From NCBI GenBank assembly GCA_022393335.1, contig JAJEKB010020036.1, positions 87,933 to 151,932 of the forward strand: a stretch of DNA of 64,000 nt. The letters are read 5' to 3'. Of the stretch, positions 44,923 to 59,278 are shown one piece after another (within the stretch, counting starts at the first letter, position 1; each line of letters begins with the position of its first letter). Source of the stretch: Macrotrachela quadricornifera (Eukaryota; Rotifera; Eurotatoria; Philodinida; Philodinidae). A program made the translations under genes and the position numbers. The notes under the pieces were generated by a model. The model saw only the letters and a program-made list of their open reading frames with translations, was not told the origin of the DNA and ran no database searches.

Positions 44923-47900
44923 TTTTTTTGATAATTATTCTCATTGCAATTTGTTTCAATACATAATATTCCAATGTTTGTGTCTAATATCGAACATGGC
45001 CATGGACGTTGATCATGAAATAATCCATTGTTAGTATCTCGCATAGAACTTGAAATACCCGATAAACTTCCATCGTGACGACTCCAATCAGAACCTAGAG
45101 AAACATAATAAGTGAAGAATATGATAGATATCATGCTTACAAGTATCGCTTGATGCTGTTCCATCGTCGTTACTACCATGCCACCAAAATTGAATACTAT
45201 AGAAAATAAAAGCAATCTATTATTATTAAAGTGTTTTAAATCTTTTTAATAGTGTACAACAGTACAACTGTTTTATGTAGCAGAAATTGTACGACTCAAA
45301 TCTTAACATACAATCTTGTTTTTCGGGAAAATTTGCATTCTTTCTCTCTCTCTACCAAAGCAAATACAATAGTATGATATAGCAAACAACCATATGTAGA
45401 GAAATGTAGAATAAAATTGATAAAGATTATAGAATGATTCATGGTTGTCTCTTAATAAGAAAAGAAGTCTGTATCAAGAACATTTCGAAAGATACACTAA
45501 AACCAATATCTAAAATCAGAATTGTCTAAGATTTCTTGTCGAAATATAAATAACTTAATCCTACAATTTTCTATTTACATAATACTATCTTCAACATGAA
45601 ATTTGTATATTGACCATTCTTGTAAATAAACTATTGAATGCAGTAATATTTTCTTATATTATCAATGAGCTCATTTGAATATATATATATTGCTTACTCA
45701 GGTTTTAATCCTTGTGCATTGAGAATTACATTTTTTGGTGGTTTTTGTTCAAATATATCTTGAACTGCATCAAATAAAATTTGTTCCTTAAAATAAAACG
45801 AAATCAATTTATAGAGAAAAATAGTTTCTAAGAAAAAACAAAACAAACACGCGTATTAACAATTTGTGCATTAACACAAATACCAGCAAATAAATTTGAT
45901 AACCATCGTGTACTTGTAGACATAAATGCTTGATAAAAACCTTTTAAATTATGTCGTTTAGATTCACGTTCACATAAATTATCATAATCAGATAAATGTA
46001 AACAGTGTCCATTTACTCGTTCTGGTGTACACATTTTACGTACATGAGGACCAAGAGCAAAGATATGAAGCTAAATAAGTTTAAATAAATTTATTCATTT
46101 AATCTTCATTTTAAATATTTACTCTTGAACATGAGAGCGTAGTTGTACATTGCTAAAAAAAAAGAAATATAATTTATATAGTAATATTTATCATTAAATC
46201 CATACCGGGTTCGAAATGGATAATGTCGGTGTTGGTAATATTTGTTGTTGTACAATAGATGTCTTTTATAAAATAATAAATTGAAATAATTAATTAATGT
46301 AAAAGAAAGCATCAATACTTCGCTCTCTAATTTTAATGGTATCAATTGATCATGAATACGAATATAAACTCCTTGCAAACGTCCATAATCATCAACAATA
46401 TGAATATATGTATGATCAGGATAAGTATATGATGCATCCATTGCATCTTGTCGTGTTTTAAATACTCGTACATTAGTCTATAAAACAAGGTATGTATATT
46501 TATTTCTGATTCACTTCTAATCACAGACAAACACAGAATAAAAAGCAAGACAAAAATAGGCTATTTCCAGATTGCAGATAGAGATTAATTTGTCTTTCTC
46601 GTATCTTATTGATGATAAATATAAAGTACAAACAGTAATGATAAGTGCTTTCAAAAATACAAAGGAAATCTAATGTCAAAATACAGGACGAGTTTGTTTG
46701 TTCTGTCCTGTTCTGTGCTCGTCTCTAGTTCTAATATTACTAATTACAATGATTAACACTAATATTTAGTATAGAAAAAAATAAATCGTATAATAAAGAA
46801 TATATATTGATATGTTCACTTCGAAAAGAAAATATGTAGCATTAAAATTTTTACCTAACAAATCAATGAGTGTGATGAAAATCACCTAGATAAGAATCTC
46901 AAGTAAACAATAATTACAATCGATCACAACAGGAAAAAACTGATTAGAACCCAGTTGAAAATCATCGAATTATTTCTTACCTGTGTTGATTGCATACATG
47001 CAGGTGAACATGATGTACCAGTATCACCTCTATCACCTTTATCACCTTTCAATCGAATATACTAAAAAAGAATAATATTAAATCTCATAAAATTCTATAT
47101 TTCATTTATACCGTATTATAATCCAAAGTAAATTGATTATTTATTGATGACATTGTCGTTGTTGTTGGTGGTGGTGTCGGACATACACAAGACACTGCTC
47201 GGGCATTTCGATAAGCAATTTTCTATAAAAAAAAATTAATGTATATCTCTTGTTTAAAAACCAAAAAAAAAGTCTTGTTATACTTTAGTATCAATAATCA
47301 ATTGACGAATTGATTGAGCAAGACGTTCTAAATTAATTCGAGGACCAAGACAGTCTCTTGTATGCGTATTATATGTCACACCACAATCTTGGAAATAATA
47401 ATTGATTAAGAATATATTAATCTATTATTTGTTTTTTACCTGCTGGACATATACCCGCTTCACCTTTCTCTCCAGGTTCACCCTAAATTACATTTATTTT
47501 TAAATATTAGTTTTTCTTTCTCTTATATAAACTTTTACCTTTTCACATTGACATGGAGGATATGTCTATATATATATATATTAAATACAAAAAAAGAAAT
47601 TCATCATTCTTTGAATTTTTTTTTATTTAACTTACATGAGGTGTATACTTAGTAAAAGAAGTTATAGTGGTTCCCTATAATATACAAACAGCGATAATTA
47701 TCAAGTTTGTCTATATAGTTATAGCTTTAAGTTATTTATAATTATGCATATAAGATTTAGCTAAATGATTACAACATCATTTCATATAAATGAGAGAATA
47801 ACAGAAGCTTAATCGGAATCTATGAACAACATATTATACAAACAATTTATTCTTTATTTCCTAAGTCATGATTAGACATTGAGAAAATATGGAAGACAAT

Positions 47901-49007
47901 ATTTATCATATGTGTTCATGGTTAAATAAAAATATGTATGTCTATATATGAACATGAATATGATAAAGAAGAATAGTTTTATTTGATAAATTTTTCAATA
48001 AAAATAAAATAAAAAAAAACAATAAAAGAAGTAAATTAAAATACCTGACAAATAATAACTATTATAATTAAAATGAACATTAGTGATATTGAGCTAATCA
48101 ATGATAATCCGACATATGGAAATCTAGGAACTTATTTATTTAATTTTCTCCCTCTTACTCTACTTAAGTATAAGTATACAAAAAGAAAATATTCTTGATG
48201 ATATTTATAAAAAAAACATGCATTGTACAAAGATAGCGACAAAGTAATTATTCAATAATTGTGCACAACTTATTATTGTACCGAATACATGGACATAGCC
48301 TTCCGTCACTACTGTTTATTTATCAGAAGAAAAAAACATACATAAACAGGATTTAACATTTGAGAAATAGATATATATGACGACAGTGATAAACATCATA
48401 CTGGTTTGTTTGTAACTATTATTTGTATGTACGACAAAAATAAGCGATTATTTTCTTTGTAACTGACTGGTAATATACTACAAACTCAAAAAAAAACTAA
48501 AAATTAGCAAGAAAAAGAAAAAGGGCACTAGCACGACATCCATTGTTTGTCCAAAATACAGACATCAAGAAAATTCCAGATGGTCTTAACTGTATAGTTT
48601 AAGGATGATTAATTGATTTAAGATAAGAAATAACTCACCATTGTAAATGTTACAATACTTATATTTGGATAAATTGGTGATATATTTTTATCTTCAATAA
48701 TATCTCCTGATCCATCAAATATTCTTTTTTCATCATCACCGGTAGGATATATTGATCGTTGTTTACGATCAATTAATCTAAATCCTTCTTCTTGTTCAAG
48801 TATTTGACTTAGTTGTTCGATTAATAATTCATTATTAATACCATCGGATGTATCTTGTTCAAGAGCTGTATCGACAATACGTTTAAGATTATGAACAATT
48901 GGATCAATTCTATTGTTCTCATTATTTGTTGATGAACTAGTTAAAACAATTGTACACAGACAATTGATAATGATCATCATAATTAGTGGATAAAGAAAAA
49001 CGTACAT
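44919..49007 (-). CDS. reduced collagen XV/XVIII-type protein with trimerisation and endostatin domains (14 exons, 520 aa)
   Basis: Exons are 49007-48639, 47674-47636, 47565-47539, 47482-47440, 47387-47284, 47222-47112, 47061-46981, 46477-46319, 46262-46206, 46153-46124, 46070-45849, 45786-45698, 45196-45141 and 45094-44919 (1563 nt). Residues 1-23 are a signal peptide. The triple helix is reduced to GEPGEKGEAG (about 146-155) and GDKGDRGDTG (about 237-246), each followed by a Cys motif. TNVRVFKTRQDAMDASYTYP...GVYIRIHDQLIPL (259-311) is the multiplexin trimerisation domain. Residues 341-520 are endostatin: LHIFALGPHVRK, GFYQAFMSTSTRWLSNL, IVNTREQILFDAVQDIF, WWHGSNDDG, C.DWSRHDGS and ILCIETNC. 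It is a basement-membrane protein; multiplexins carry glycosaminoglycans and release endostatin. The intron after exon 1 is 964 bp and could hide another small exon. The exon 11 donor (GTTTGT) is weak. Confidence 0.88.
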
Positions 49008-49397
49008 TTGCCGGTGCTTTCATTTAGTTGGCGACGTATAGTGATAGTGTTGTCTATTGTTTATCATAGTAGTTGACAAGAGGAAAAAAAAAAGAGAAAA
49101 AAAAGGAATGTCATTGTCTTATAGATCATCAATTTTCTCTATTTCTCTCTCTCGCTCTCTTTTTCATGCGCTGCCTTTTTCTCTCTGCCAGTACTTATAC
49201 TTCATGCTCTGAAGAAAACAAAGAATAATTTTCTTTTTTATTTTCGTTGTTTGTATTACAAACAGCACAAATAAAAAAATAAAAGAAAAAGAAAAAAAGC
49301 GAGAATGATACACAAAAAAAAATGAATAAAAATTGTTATTAATGTTTTTATAGGAAAAAGAATATATTGCACTAGAAAAAAAAGGAATTATTTTAGT
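49008..49397. other. spacer between the collagen and DLGAP genes
   Basis: Probable promoter/5' UTR side of the minus-strand collagen gene, with CT-rich tracts near 49130-49190 and A-rich runs. It also holds the 3' flank of DLGAP. No gene seen. Confidence 0.4.
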
Positions 49398-52300
49398 TTA
49401 TTTATGTGCAAGAAATATTTCCACATCATGATTTTGATTTGCTGCATTAGCTGCTGCTTTTCGTCGTTCTTGAATTAATTTTTTTAAATCATCATTTGCT
49501 GGTTTTGTTATTGAAACTTTTGATTTATTTTGATGAGGTTGAAGTTGTTTAAGACGATCATCTATTATCCGAGGACGATTATTAACTAGAAATAAATATA
49601 TATATATATGTACAAAAAAAAGATTATTTAAAATAAGTTTAGATTTAATTTTACCATCATTTGGATCATATTCATCTTCAATTGGAACCCATTGTTTAGC
49701 TTTACGTGCATCAAGTTTTGCAAATTTAACCTTAACCTTGTCAATTAGTGGATATGTGATATCCCAAAAACCTTCAAGATCACTATCAAGTGGTGTTGGT
49801 TCACCAGCAGATGTTGTCGATTTTGACTATGAAATAAAATATTTAAAAAAAAAATTGATTCATTACAACAACTTTTACTTACAACATTTGCTTGACATAA
49901 ATCTCGAAATTGTTTAAGTTTACCTTTTAATATTAAATTAACTTCACCAATGGCAGCATTGATATCGGAACGAACTAAAACAAAATATTGATACATGGGT
50001 TTTTTCTTTTAGGAAAGAATATTAATAATACTAACTATCTTCAGTTAGACGATGATCCTCCGATTGAAGGAGTTTAGTATAGACGTCAGCTTTTGATTTG
50101 ATCGTCTTTTCTTCATCATCTAATTTGGCCAAGAATGCTCGGCCATTCTAAATAAAAGATATATTTAGTCAAGTAAATAAATATTCATAACCACACAAAC
50201 CCTTGTTACTAATAAACTCGACATATTTAAAAATGATTATGAAAAAGAAACTAAGCTATTCTTATAGATTTATATTTATATATAAATAAATGAAGCAATT
50301 GAAAATGTTCTCATTAGAGAAAATATAACATGAATATATACAGAACATAATTTTAATTCAACTTAATTGAACAGGAAATTTAGTTTTTTTTTGCTTACCA
50401 TTTTACCAGCAAAAAGGAGGAGTATATAATAGTAACTGATGAGAAAGAGGACACGACCAGTGTGATGATGATGATGAAATGAACGAGAGAGAGAAAGGAA
50501 GATGACGACGTGTATGCGAACTTGTTCTTTCGGAACTTGTTAGCTTATTCGCTAGATGTGTGTGCGTGCTTCGATGAAAGAAAGAAAAAAATGCGGAGAG
50601 AAACACACATAGAGAGAGAGAAAAAAACAACATAAGTCAAAGAAAGAAAACATGAATCATCGTCATCACTCGACACTACTTCATGAAACTACCATAACAA
50701 ACTTGACATCATCAAAAGAAAAAAAAAATCAACGAATGAAATATTTTTTTTTTTCTTTTCATCATCATCATCATCATCATCATTATCAATTGTCCATCCA
50801 AAATAATAGATGGAGGGCACTAGCAAACAAAACAAATATATGAATAATAATTTATTCATTCCGCAGAGAATTTATATTGAATAAATATATTGGATTCAAT
50901 TTCCCCCGATGGCATAGTATGTCTATCACGCGTGTGCATGTGCACATAGAATGAACTAGATCATGGAGATGTATTAACTGATCTTGCATTCACGTACAAA
51001 TGAAAGAAAAGATTAAAAAACATTTGTTAGTTTTTTTTTTATTCTTTTTTCTTTGCAGTTAAAATAAAACCGATTTTAATCAATAGTTACAATACAAAGG
51101 TTGATCAGTTTGTTAAAGGTTAAAATAATCCCACTATCATGATCAGATATTTCATTTAGTTAGATAACAGATGCATAGTTTCTCATAATTTTTATTAGCA
51201 AACGGTTAACTCGAAACACCAGCGAAAGAAAGAAAAAAAGAAAGAAAGAGAAAGTAAAGTATATAGTGATAAGCAAATTGGTTTTTTTTACGATTATTTG
51301 TATGTGATCAATTTCGTGTTAATTAGTTAGAGAAAGAAAGATGTTCAAAAAAAAAGACACAAAAACAAAAGACAAAAAGAAAAAAAAAATGAATACACAC
51401 ACACACACACACACAACAATCTGACAAATGAGAGAGAGAAAGAAAAAGAGAGAAAAAAATACTGACGACAAACACTGAGTATAGACATCGTTCATCATGC
51501 AAGATTTGAAAAAAAAAACATGTAGAAGAAGAAGAAGAATAGTCCATCACCATCAATGAATAACATGCATACAATGTTGTTGATTGAATGTGAATAATTC
51601 AATTTAATAATGTTAGTTGTTTATTGAGCTTACCTGTGGTTCATCATATAATAATTCTTGAGTTTTTTGTGCTAAATCATCAACAACTGACCATACATTT
51701 TCATCAATATGATTTTCTTCATTATGATTAATAATTAATTTTTCTTGTCCAGAATTTTCAATAGGTATTTGAAGATCATAAACAGCAGATGATTGCCAAT
51801 TGACATTTTCAATATCAAAAAATTCACCAGTACGATCGAATAATTCAACATTAGGCGATTCTGTACCATCAATTTGATATTCATCATCAACTTGTTCTAT
51901 TCAAACAAAAAAACAAAATAATAAGTAGTTCTTCAAAAATATTTGTTATTCGAAATTCAAAAACAAAAAAATCATCATTCAATTTTTCTTACCATTTTTT
52001 CGTTCATTATCCTAAAAAATAAATTTGAATAAAAATGATTTTATTTAAAATAATTTATTTTTATTTACTGTAAAAAATTTTGTATTATCAAATGATGATA
52101 ATGCACGTTCAGTCATTTCAATGAGATTCATATCAGAATAATCAGTTTTTGTTGGTATATCATAAACTGGTTGTATTAATTCATTTTGATCTTTATTTGC
52201 AACACCAAGTGCTCGATCAACAGCACGTAAAAAATTTTTTTCAAATTCTTCATTACGTCCTTCAAGTTTATTTTCATTGGATACATCTTTATTTTCATCA

Positions 52301-54980
52301 GATACAGTTGTTGATGATGAAACAAATGTTTTAACATTAATAGAAGCAGCTGGTGTAACATGAACTTTTGATGAATATGATTTTATTTCACATTCTACTG
52401 TATCACCGTCTTCACGAATGACAAGTTCATTGTCACTGGGTATATTAGATGAATTTTCATCAGCAATAAGTAAATGATTATTATTTGATTCAACTAAATA
52501 AAACAAAAAAAATAATATATATTTGATTATAATAAATTAAATCATAAGACTTTCATCATATTGTAAAAATAAATATTGAGCAATCTCAATTAATTTTTTT
52601 CAGATAAGATAAACGTAGACATGTATTCTATTTAATTGGATATGACAAAATTTTCTAGTAACAGTATAAAAACCTAATATTTCTCCATTTATATTATTTA
52701 TTATTCAAATTTTAGTTTAAAATTTCCAAATGTTTTTTTTTCAAATTTGAAAATGATCCACTTCAATGATATTAAGAATATAAAAGTAATTTAAGTATTT
52801 TCAGTTTTAGATTGAAGACATGCCTAAACATGTGTTTCTTCAAAATCGAATAAGTTACGTAAGAGATCACCCACGTTGTTACTAATAATCAATGACCATA
52901 TAATTTATTAACCGGAGGGGACTCAGGAGGGTGTCACTCTAACTCAAAGTTCTCCTTCGCCAACTGTTCGACTATGACATTTGTGCAGTACCAATGATGT
53001 TATAATAACATAGGATAATGGCACATAGGACATATATTTGCCTGATATAATATGTGTGGATATCATGGTCATCAAACCATAGAATGTTTAGAAGAGATAA
53101 AACTTTGGGTCAGTACTATATGTTTATTGATTATTAATAACAATATGAGTGAACATATATGAATCTTATTCCCGACAGAAAAGAGTTAAAAGAAATGCTT
53201 GTCTTCTTTGCATCATTATTTTTATACTTGGAATACCATCAAAATGGGGTTATCTTGAAGTAAACAAAGTAATATGTAAATAAATATAATGTATACATAT
53301 ATGTGCAATTGACTGTTACCTATACAATGATATACAAATGTGTATATAATAATACAAGACACTGGAAAAAAAGAAACCATTGAAGAAGAAACATTTTTGT
53401 CTGTAGGCGCATCTATAGACATCTCTAAGGGCTTCTTGGAACATGTGGACAATCATGTAAGCACTTTAAAATTTCCCCAAGGACGAATATTCTTCTTGAG
53501 ACACTTGGAGTCTTTCAGCTTAATTTTCTTCTCGTTTATTAATTAACTAAAAATAACGACACTCAAGGTTGAACTATTACTTTTAAATTCACTGCATATG
53601 TGTACTCATAGTAATACATTTTAAATTAAAATTTTAATTTCTAAGAATTCATAATCAAGATTTTTTTTTTTCATATAAATTACCTGCTGAATTCGTTGGT
53701 ATTATCTCATTTTCAACTAAATATAAAAAAAAATAAAAATAGAAATTCTGTTAAAATAAAAACTAAAACATACTAGTAGTTGTTGCACGTCTAAAACTAT
53801 CAATACTTCTACTCATTGGTCTTGTTCTTAAACTCGAATACATTCTATTATTGTTACTTATAAAATTTAAATCATATTTTCTTTTTCCAACATCATGATA
53901 ATGATGAAATTTAAATAAATCATGTTGACCTAAGACTTTGTCTTGATTACCAAATGGTGCTGTAAAACCATAACCACTTAACATACAATTTAATTTAATA
54001 TTTGATTGTTTACGTGCTTGAAGTAATGGATCATCAGATGTTTTCGGTGGTGATGATGGAACATATGGTTGTGAATTATTTATAAAATCATGACTAAGTA
54101 ATGAACCATTCATTGATATTGTACTTAATGAACGATTTTGTATATCACCATTTGTTAAATTTCCACGATCATAATAATCAACAGATGATGTTGTTGTTGA
54201 TAAAATATCTTTTAAACGTTCATTTGCTGGTGGTGCACATGGATGTTGAGATAAAATTCCAATTGTATTTTGTTTTGTATTATTATTATTATTATCAAAA
54301 TATTTCGCACGAATTTCATCATAGCATGCATTTATATGATCAACTTGATCTTTATTATGTATAGGTGGTGATGGAGAATTTCGTGTTTCTTGTTCATTTT
54401 CAATAGATGTATGAGTTGAACTACGTGTTAATTGTGCAAGACGATTTGTTAAACGTTTCATTGGTGATGGATCACGTTTACGAAATTTTGAATTATCATC
54501 ATGTATTTGTAAAGAAATTTTTTCTTGTTCATGATTTATTTCTGTTATAATTTGTTTTGAATTTTCACGTGATTTTGTACGAAAACGACGAAGTACAGCT
54601 GGAGAATTTAGCTTTGAACGTAAAACATTTATTAATGATCGAGATTTTTTTAATGATGGAGTTTCATTATTTATATCGGAATTATTTATTGTTGTACCAT
54701 TTGTTCGACTTATTGTTGATGATTTACGAAATAATGATGTTGAATGTCGTTGTTGTTGTTGATGGTGATGATGACCATTACCATTACCATTACCATTTAT
54801 ATGATGACCATTTGTTTTTTCAGAAAATTCGGGTTCATTAAGATTTATTATAGGTATTGCTGTTGAGGGTGTACCACGTCCACCAAGTGTAGCCCATTTT
54901 CTAGGCCATCGATGACTTGTTGTTGTACGTGGTGGAAGTTGATTTGTTACCGTTGACGTCACGGCACCTGTGTCCGGCAT
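49398..54980 (-). CDS. DLGAP: DLGAP/GKAP (SAPAP) family synaptic/junction scaffold, long form (9 coding exons, 836 aa)
   Basis: Exons are 54980-53774, 53716-53684, 52493-52069, 52011-51993, 51896-51634, 50147-50036, 49974-49883, 49826-49655 and 49585-49398 (2511 nt). The start codon directly follows a TTTCAG, so non-coding 5' exons are expected upstream. Residues 1-402 are disordered and Ser/Asn/His-rich with basic patches and SRSIDSFRR. The middle part is acidic. Residues about 650-836 are the GKAP C-terminal helical domain: NGRAFLAKLDDEEKTI, RSDINAAIGEVNLILKGKLKQFRDLCQANV, DLEGFWDITYPLIDKVKVKFAKLD, RRKAAANAANQNHDVEIF. In vertebrates DLGAPs link PSD-95 and Shank. Their C-terminal PDZ ligand (-QTRL) is absent here: the protein ends in ...FLAHK. 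Assignment rests mainly on the C-terminal domain. Confidence 0.88.
50201..50401 (-). promoter_or_regulatory. alternative first exons for short DLGAP forms
   Basis: Inside the 1.5-kb intron before the GKAP domain, MSSLLVTR is encoded at 50224-50201 and ends in phase 0 before GTTTGT. It could splice straight to exon NGRAFLAKL at 50147. A second ATG, immediately followed by GTAAGC (ATG at about 50401-50399), could do the same. Either would make a protein of about 190 residues holding only the GKAP domain. This is inference from phase and splice signals; the GTTTGT donor is non-consensus. Confidence 0.45.
51393..51416. repeat. (CA)n microsatellite
   Basis: An uninterrupted run of about 11 CA units in a DLGAP intron, surrounded by GA/A-rich low-complexity sequence. 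Confidence 0.9.
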
Positions 54981-57900
54981 CTGAAAGACATAAAGTTTTT
55001 ATTAATATATAGCAATAAATTTGATTCAGAGTAAAATAACAAGAAACCACTTGAGATTATTATTTCTCTATAATAGATATATGAATAGAAGAACATATGA
55101 TGTTTCTATTCTATATATATATATTATTTGAAGACATCATTATTTAGTAAAAACCAATCGATAGAAAAATAGGAATTCTGGTTAATCTAAAAGTAATAGA
55201 CGACTATACATTGATTTTGTTTACATTAGAATAAAGATAAAATGTGTATGTCGTTTCTCGCGTTATTACTGCCGATATGATTATGTACAAGAGAGAGAGA
55301 GAGAGAGAAAAGAAGAAAAATAGAAGTGAACACACGTCCAAATGGGTAATCATGATAACACAATGCTTATAGCGGTCGTCTGTCTGTGTTAATACTTTAC
55401 CTACACTTCCAGATGTAGAAAAAAAAAAAGAAGAATGTGTGTGTAATGTAAAAACGACAAACTTACATCATCTACGTGTAAAGAAAGAAAGAAAAAACCG
55501 ACAAAAGTTCACAAAATTGAATTCATGTATGAAACAGAACGATAAGAAATACATAAACGTAATCAACGTACTGTTGCCAGTCATGTTGATGACATTGACC
55601 TCTCTTCTTCTTCTTCTGAATACAATCAATCTCACTTACGTGTAGCAAGGAAGAAGAAACACAAAATTGAATTTTTATAGCTGTCCGACTGCCCTCGATC
55701 GGTCACTATATATATATATGCATATACATATGTGTATAACAACGACAATAGGCAAATGCATCGATTTTTCTTCTCCTTTTCCTTTCTCTCTTTTTTTTCC
55801 GTCCTAATCATAAGGGCTACTGCTTCCGTATATTCACACAAAGCAGACGGTGGTGGTACCCTCCATCTCATATTCCATCTCTTCAGTGTATGTGTACGTA
55901 TGTGTCTGTCTAAAGTATGAGAAAAAAAAGCATAAATGGATCGAATGGAAAGAAGGAAAAAAAGGAACATTCAATCGAGTTACCATGAGAAGAAAAAAAA
56001 AAGGCAAAGGATGCTGTGTTCTATCTGTATTTCCTATCAACTAATATAGAACAGATTCAATTAGATAGATCGATGACCATCATCGGAACGTTTACTACTA
56101 GGTCGACCTTTGGCCGTTACCCTCACATATCATATTTATATTCTTCTGTCGTTAGAATAGCAATATCGACAATGATGTAATATAAAGTTCAAGTACAAGA
56201 AAAGAAAAAAAGAAAAAAAAAAGAAAAGACAATAATATAGTTACTTCATTGCTATTACTTTTTAACTAAATGTATATGTATGTCATTCACCTTGAAAATG
56301 GAAACTTGTCATACTCATCTATATTAAGATTTTATACCAATATTTATATGTCTTCTCATTGACATAAAGAATCAAGAAGGACAAGTTATGTCATTTTTTT
56401 TTCCTATGTAACAAAGACAAGAAAAAATTTATTTGTAAAGAATATCATTCAATAAAAGACTAAATATCTGATTGAAATCATATTTGTATTAATACTAAAA
56501 TTTCTTTGATGTTTTTCTATTTAATCCTAAATACACAAAAAGAAAGTTTTAGACGGATTAAAAGGCAAAATTTAATCAAACATGTATTCAAGGATTTTTC
56601 TTTCGAAGAATAATGCTTATTAAAGAAAAAGTAATTTTCCACTTATAAAAATTGTTCAATCTATATCCCCTACAGGTATTTAAATCTCTTACAGAGAAAG
56701 TATGCATCCTTGAACTTAATGGAACTGCTCTTATAAACGAAAAAAATTTGAGTAGTGCCTATTTTATTTTTATACTTAAATAAAAAAAAGCATCTGTATG
56801 AAAAAAGAAACTAATGAGATACGCACCAACAAATTTGATTGGTAAATTTTATTTTATTCAAAACCTTGATTATGCTCATAAATCATAATACTTTTGAAAA
56901 TTGATATCTTTTATATATAGTCACTTTTTTTCTCGACCTAACAATTATTATCGATATTAAATAGAAAAAAAAAGAAAAAGAATCAGTAAATAGAATAGAA
57001 GACTTAATGCATGTACATACATATATATACATATAGATATAGATATCGTTATTCTCGTAGATAGACAAGCTAAATATTTCTTTTCTTGAGGTATGTGCAT
57101 AGCACATCATCATTATATCGGTCGCGTACATCAAGTAAAGAGAAGAAGAAGAAGAATCAACCATCGTATACTAAAGCTGAAGATATAAACAATTGTCTTC
57201 TTTTTCTCATATCCGGACAATGATCGATCAGTCAAGCCTGATAAATTGTAGTCTGACTAACTGTATAGATCAGAGACGTTCACACATGTGCATCACTTAT
57301 AACACGTAGAAGAGATAGATTATGCCTATATATTGTTGATTATGATAGATGATAGACAAGTACTATCTATTACAAAAAAAAAAGATTTTTTTAATTAAAT
57401 ATGTGTGTTTAATAGAATACGGATATATATATATATTCAAAAATTGTATTTTTGTTTGTTTTGAGAGTGAGATATTTCTGATCTTGGTTAACTACAAAGA
57501 CATATCAATTGTTCTAATTTCATAACATTAATTTTTATTTTTCTATGAAATTTACTTTTATATAAAGGTAAATAACAAATTAATTGAAAAGTATTTTTCT
57601 TACCTATGGCTAATCATGAGAATGATAAGATCAACATTACAAATAGTTCAAATAACATGCCATAATTTTCGTTCAACAGCTCTATGTAAACCTTGAAGAT
57701 AAAGAAAGTGCATTTATTCAATGAGGCAATATTGAAGCAATTCAGATAAATGAAAACGATTTCCGATTATGAAAGTGAATAAAATGCCTTAGAAATTACA
57801 GAGAAAATTAATAACATCGATATAAACGATCTGGTTTAGTTCATTAATTTAATGTATCTGCTTTATGAATGTGTAATTCTTATTGAACATCGTATTTATG

Positions 57901-59278
57901 ATTAACTATAATTGATTAAAGTTTTATTATAATATTTTGGATTCTGCTGTAAATTGATGGATCAGCCAGAGATAAACTATGTCATACTTAATTTTGCGTA
58001 TTACTACTTTTAAAATGAAACCATAAAATTATATTCTGTTAGAAATATTTGTACTTTTTTGTTTTGATGAATTATAACAGATAAAAAGTTTCCTAATTTG
58101 TTTACATATATATTCCTCTGGAGAAAATGAGTTATACATCTAGTTATATAAAAGATGGAATTTATATTTTATATATATCCCATAATTAGTATGTAATAGT
58201 GCCTGACTAAACATCATATAATTGATCTTGTAGTACAAGAATTTCTTAAACAAAAAGAGAATTTATTTGATGTACTGTTATATGTTTATAAAGGGAGACT
58301 CTTTCTACATTCATCGTTTTTACTTTTCTGTCTATTATCCAGTAATATTATTTGTATTTCAAGCAGATGTTACATGTGCTTTATCCACTATATACGTATA
58401 CAATAACAGTTGAAGATGTAGTTCTTATCACATGTTAACTGATAATAATATGAGAGGATAATAGACAGGAAAGTGGAAACGACGAACATGGAAAGAGTTT
58501 CTTTTACAAGTACACAACAGTACATAAAATGTATTCCCATTCCCGTAAGAAATTCTGGCATTTCAAGGTCGATTATATAAGGTATAGTTAGGTACTGTCA
58601 TATACTACTTATGGTATGAATATGAGATCTAGATTCCATCTTTGAGATAACGAAATGTCAAAAAAAAAGTATCCAATTTATTTTGTCTATCCAGGGGATA
58701 TCTAAATAGTTTCTGACGATTTTAAATCTTTTAATACACGTATAATTTTAAAATAAGAAAAGAAACCTAGCTCGTGTTTTTAGTACTACCTAGAGTTGAC
58801 ATCACTCTATTCTTTACAACCTTGGTAAAAAAAGATTCAATTGCTTTTCTTTCTATATCTTTATATTTCTTGAGCAAAGAAAAAGGGTTTGAATTTTGAT
58901 CTTATGTTAAAGTATCTATTTATTACATTATAACTAGAAAAGTATATTGTTTTCATGAAATTAAGGACATATTTGAAAATGCTCGTATATTTTATGAATC
59001 GATAGAACAGATTAAATGACTTCGAAATAGTTAATATATCATTGATTTTATTAGAAAAAAATTGAGATTTACAGATGAAATCTATAATAATCAGTAATAT
59101 TCAATGTAAACTATGTCAGTATTACATTTAAATTTTAGTACAAGTGAAATTAAATATATGTCTTTTCTTTTCTGTGTGCACGTATTTCATGTTTATATAT
59201 ATATATATATATTTCTTCGTTCTTCATAAGTCGATTATTTTAAAAGAAAAATTCATTTCTTTCGTTCGATTTATTGCA
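54981..59278. other. long 5' region between DLGAP (-) and the RRM gene (+)
   Basis: About 4.3 kb without a supported protein gene. Minus-strand GTAAGT donors at about 55467 and 55639 are candidate ends of non-coding 5' exons that would splice to the TTTCAG before the DLGAP start codon. GA repeats (about 55290-55310), a T-rich/pyrimidine tract with weak ORFs on both strands at 55640-56040, and AT microsatellites are present. ORFs of 60-112 codons here are low-complexity read-throughs. Confidence 0.5.

Noticed and set aside
55632..56044. Cluster of ORFs on both strands (62-112 codons)
   Set aside because: A pyrimidine/purine-asymmetric tract open in several frames at once. More likely promoter or 5' UTR DNA of DLGAP.
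59144..59278. N-terminal extension of the RRM protein from the ATG at 59144
   Set aside because: The extension is coded by a TATATA microsatellite and T-runs and would put a hydrophobic segment before an RRM; the ATG at 59279 is preferred.
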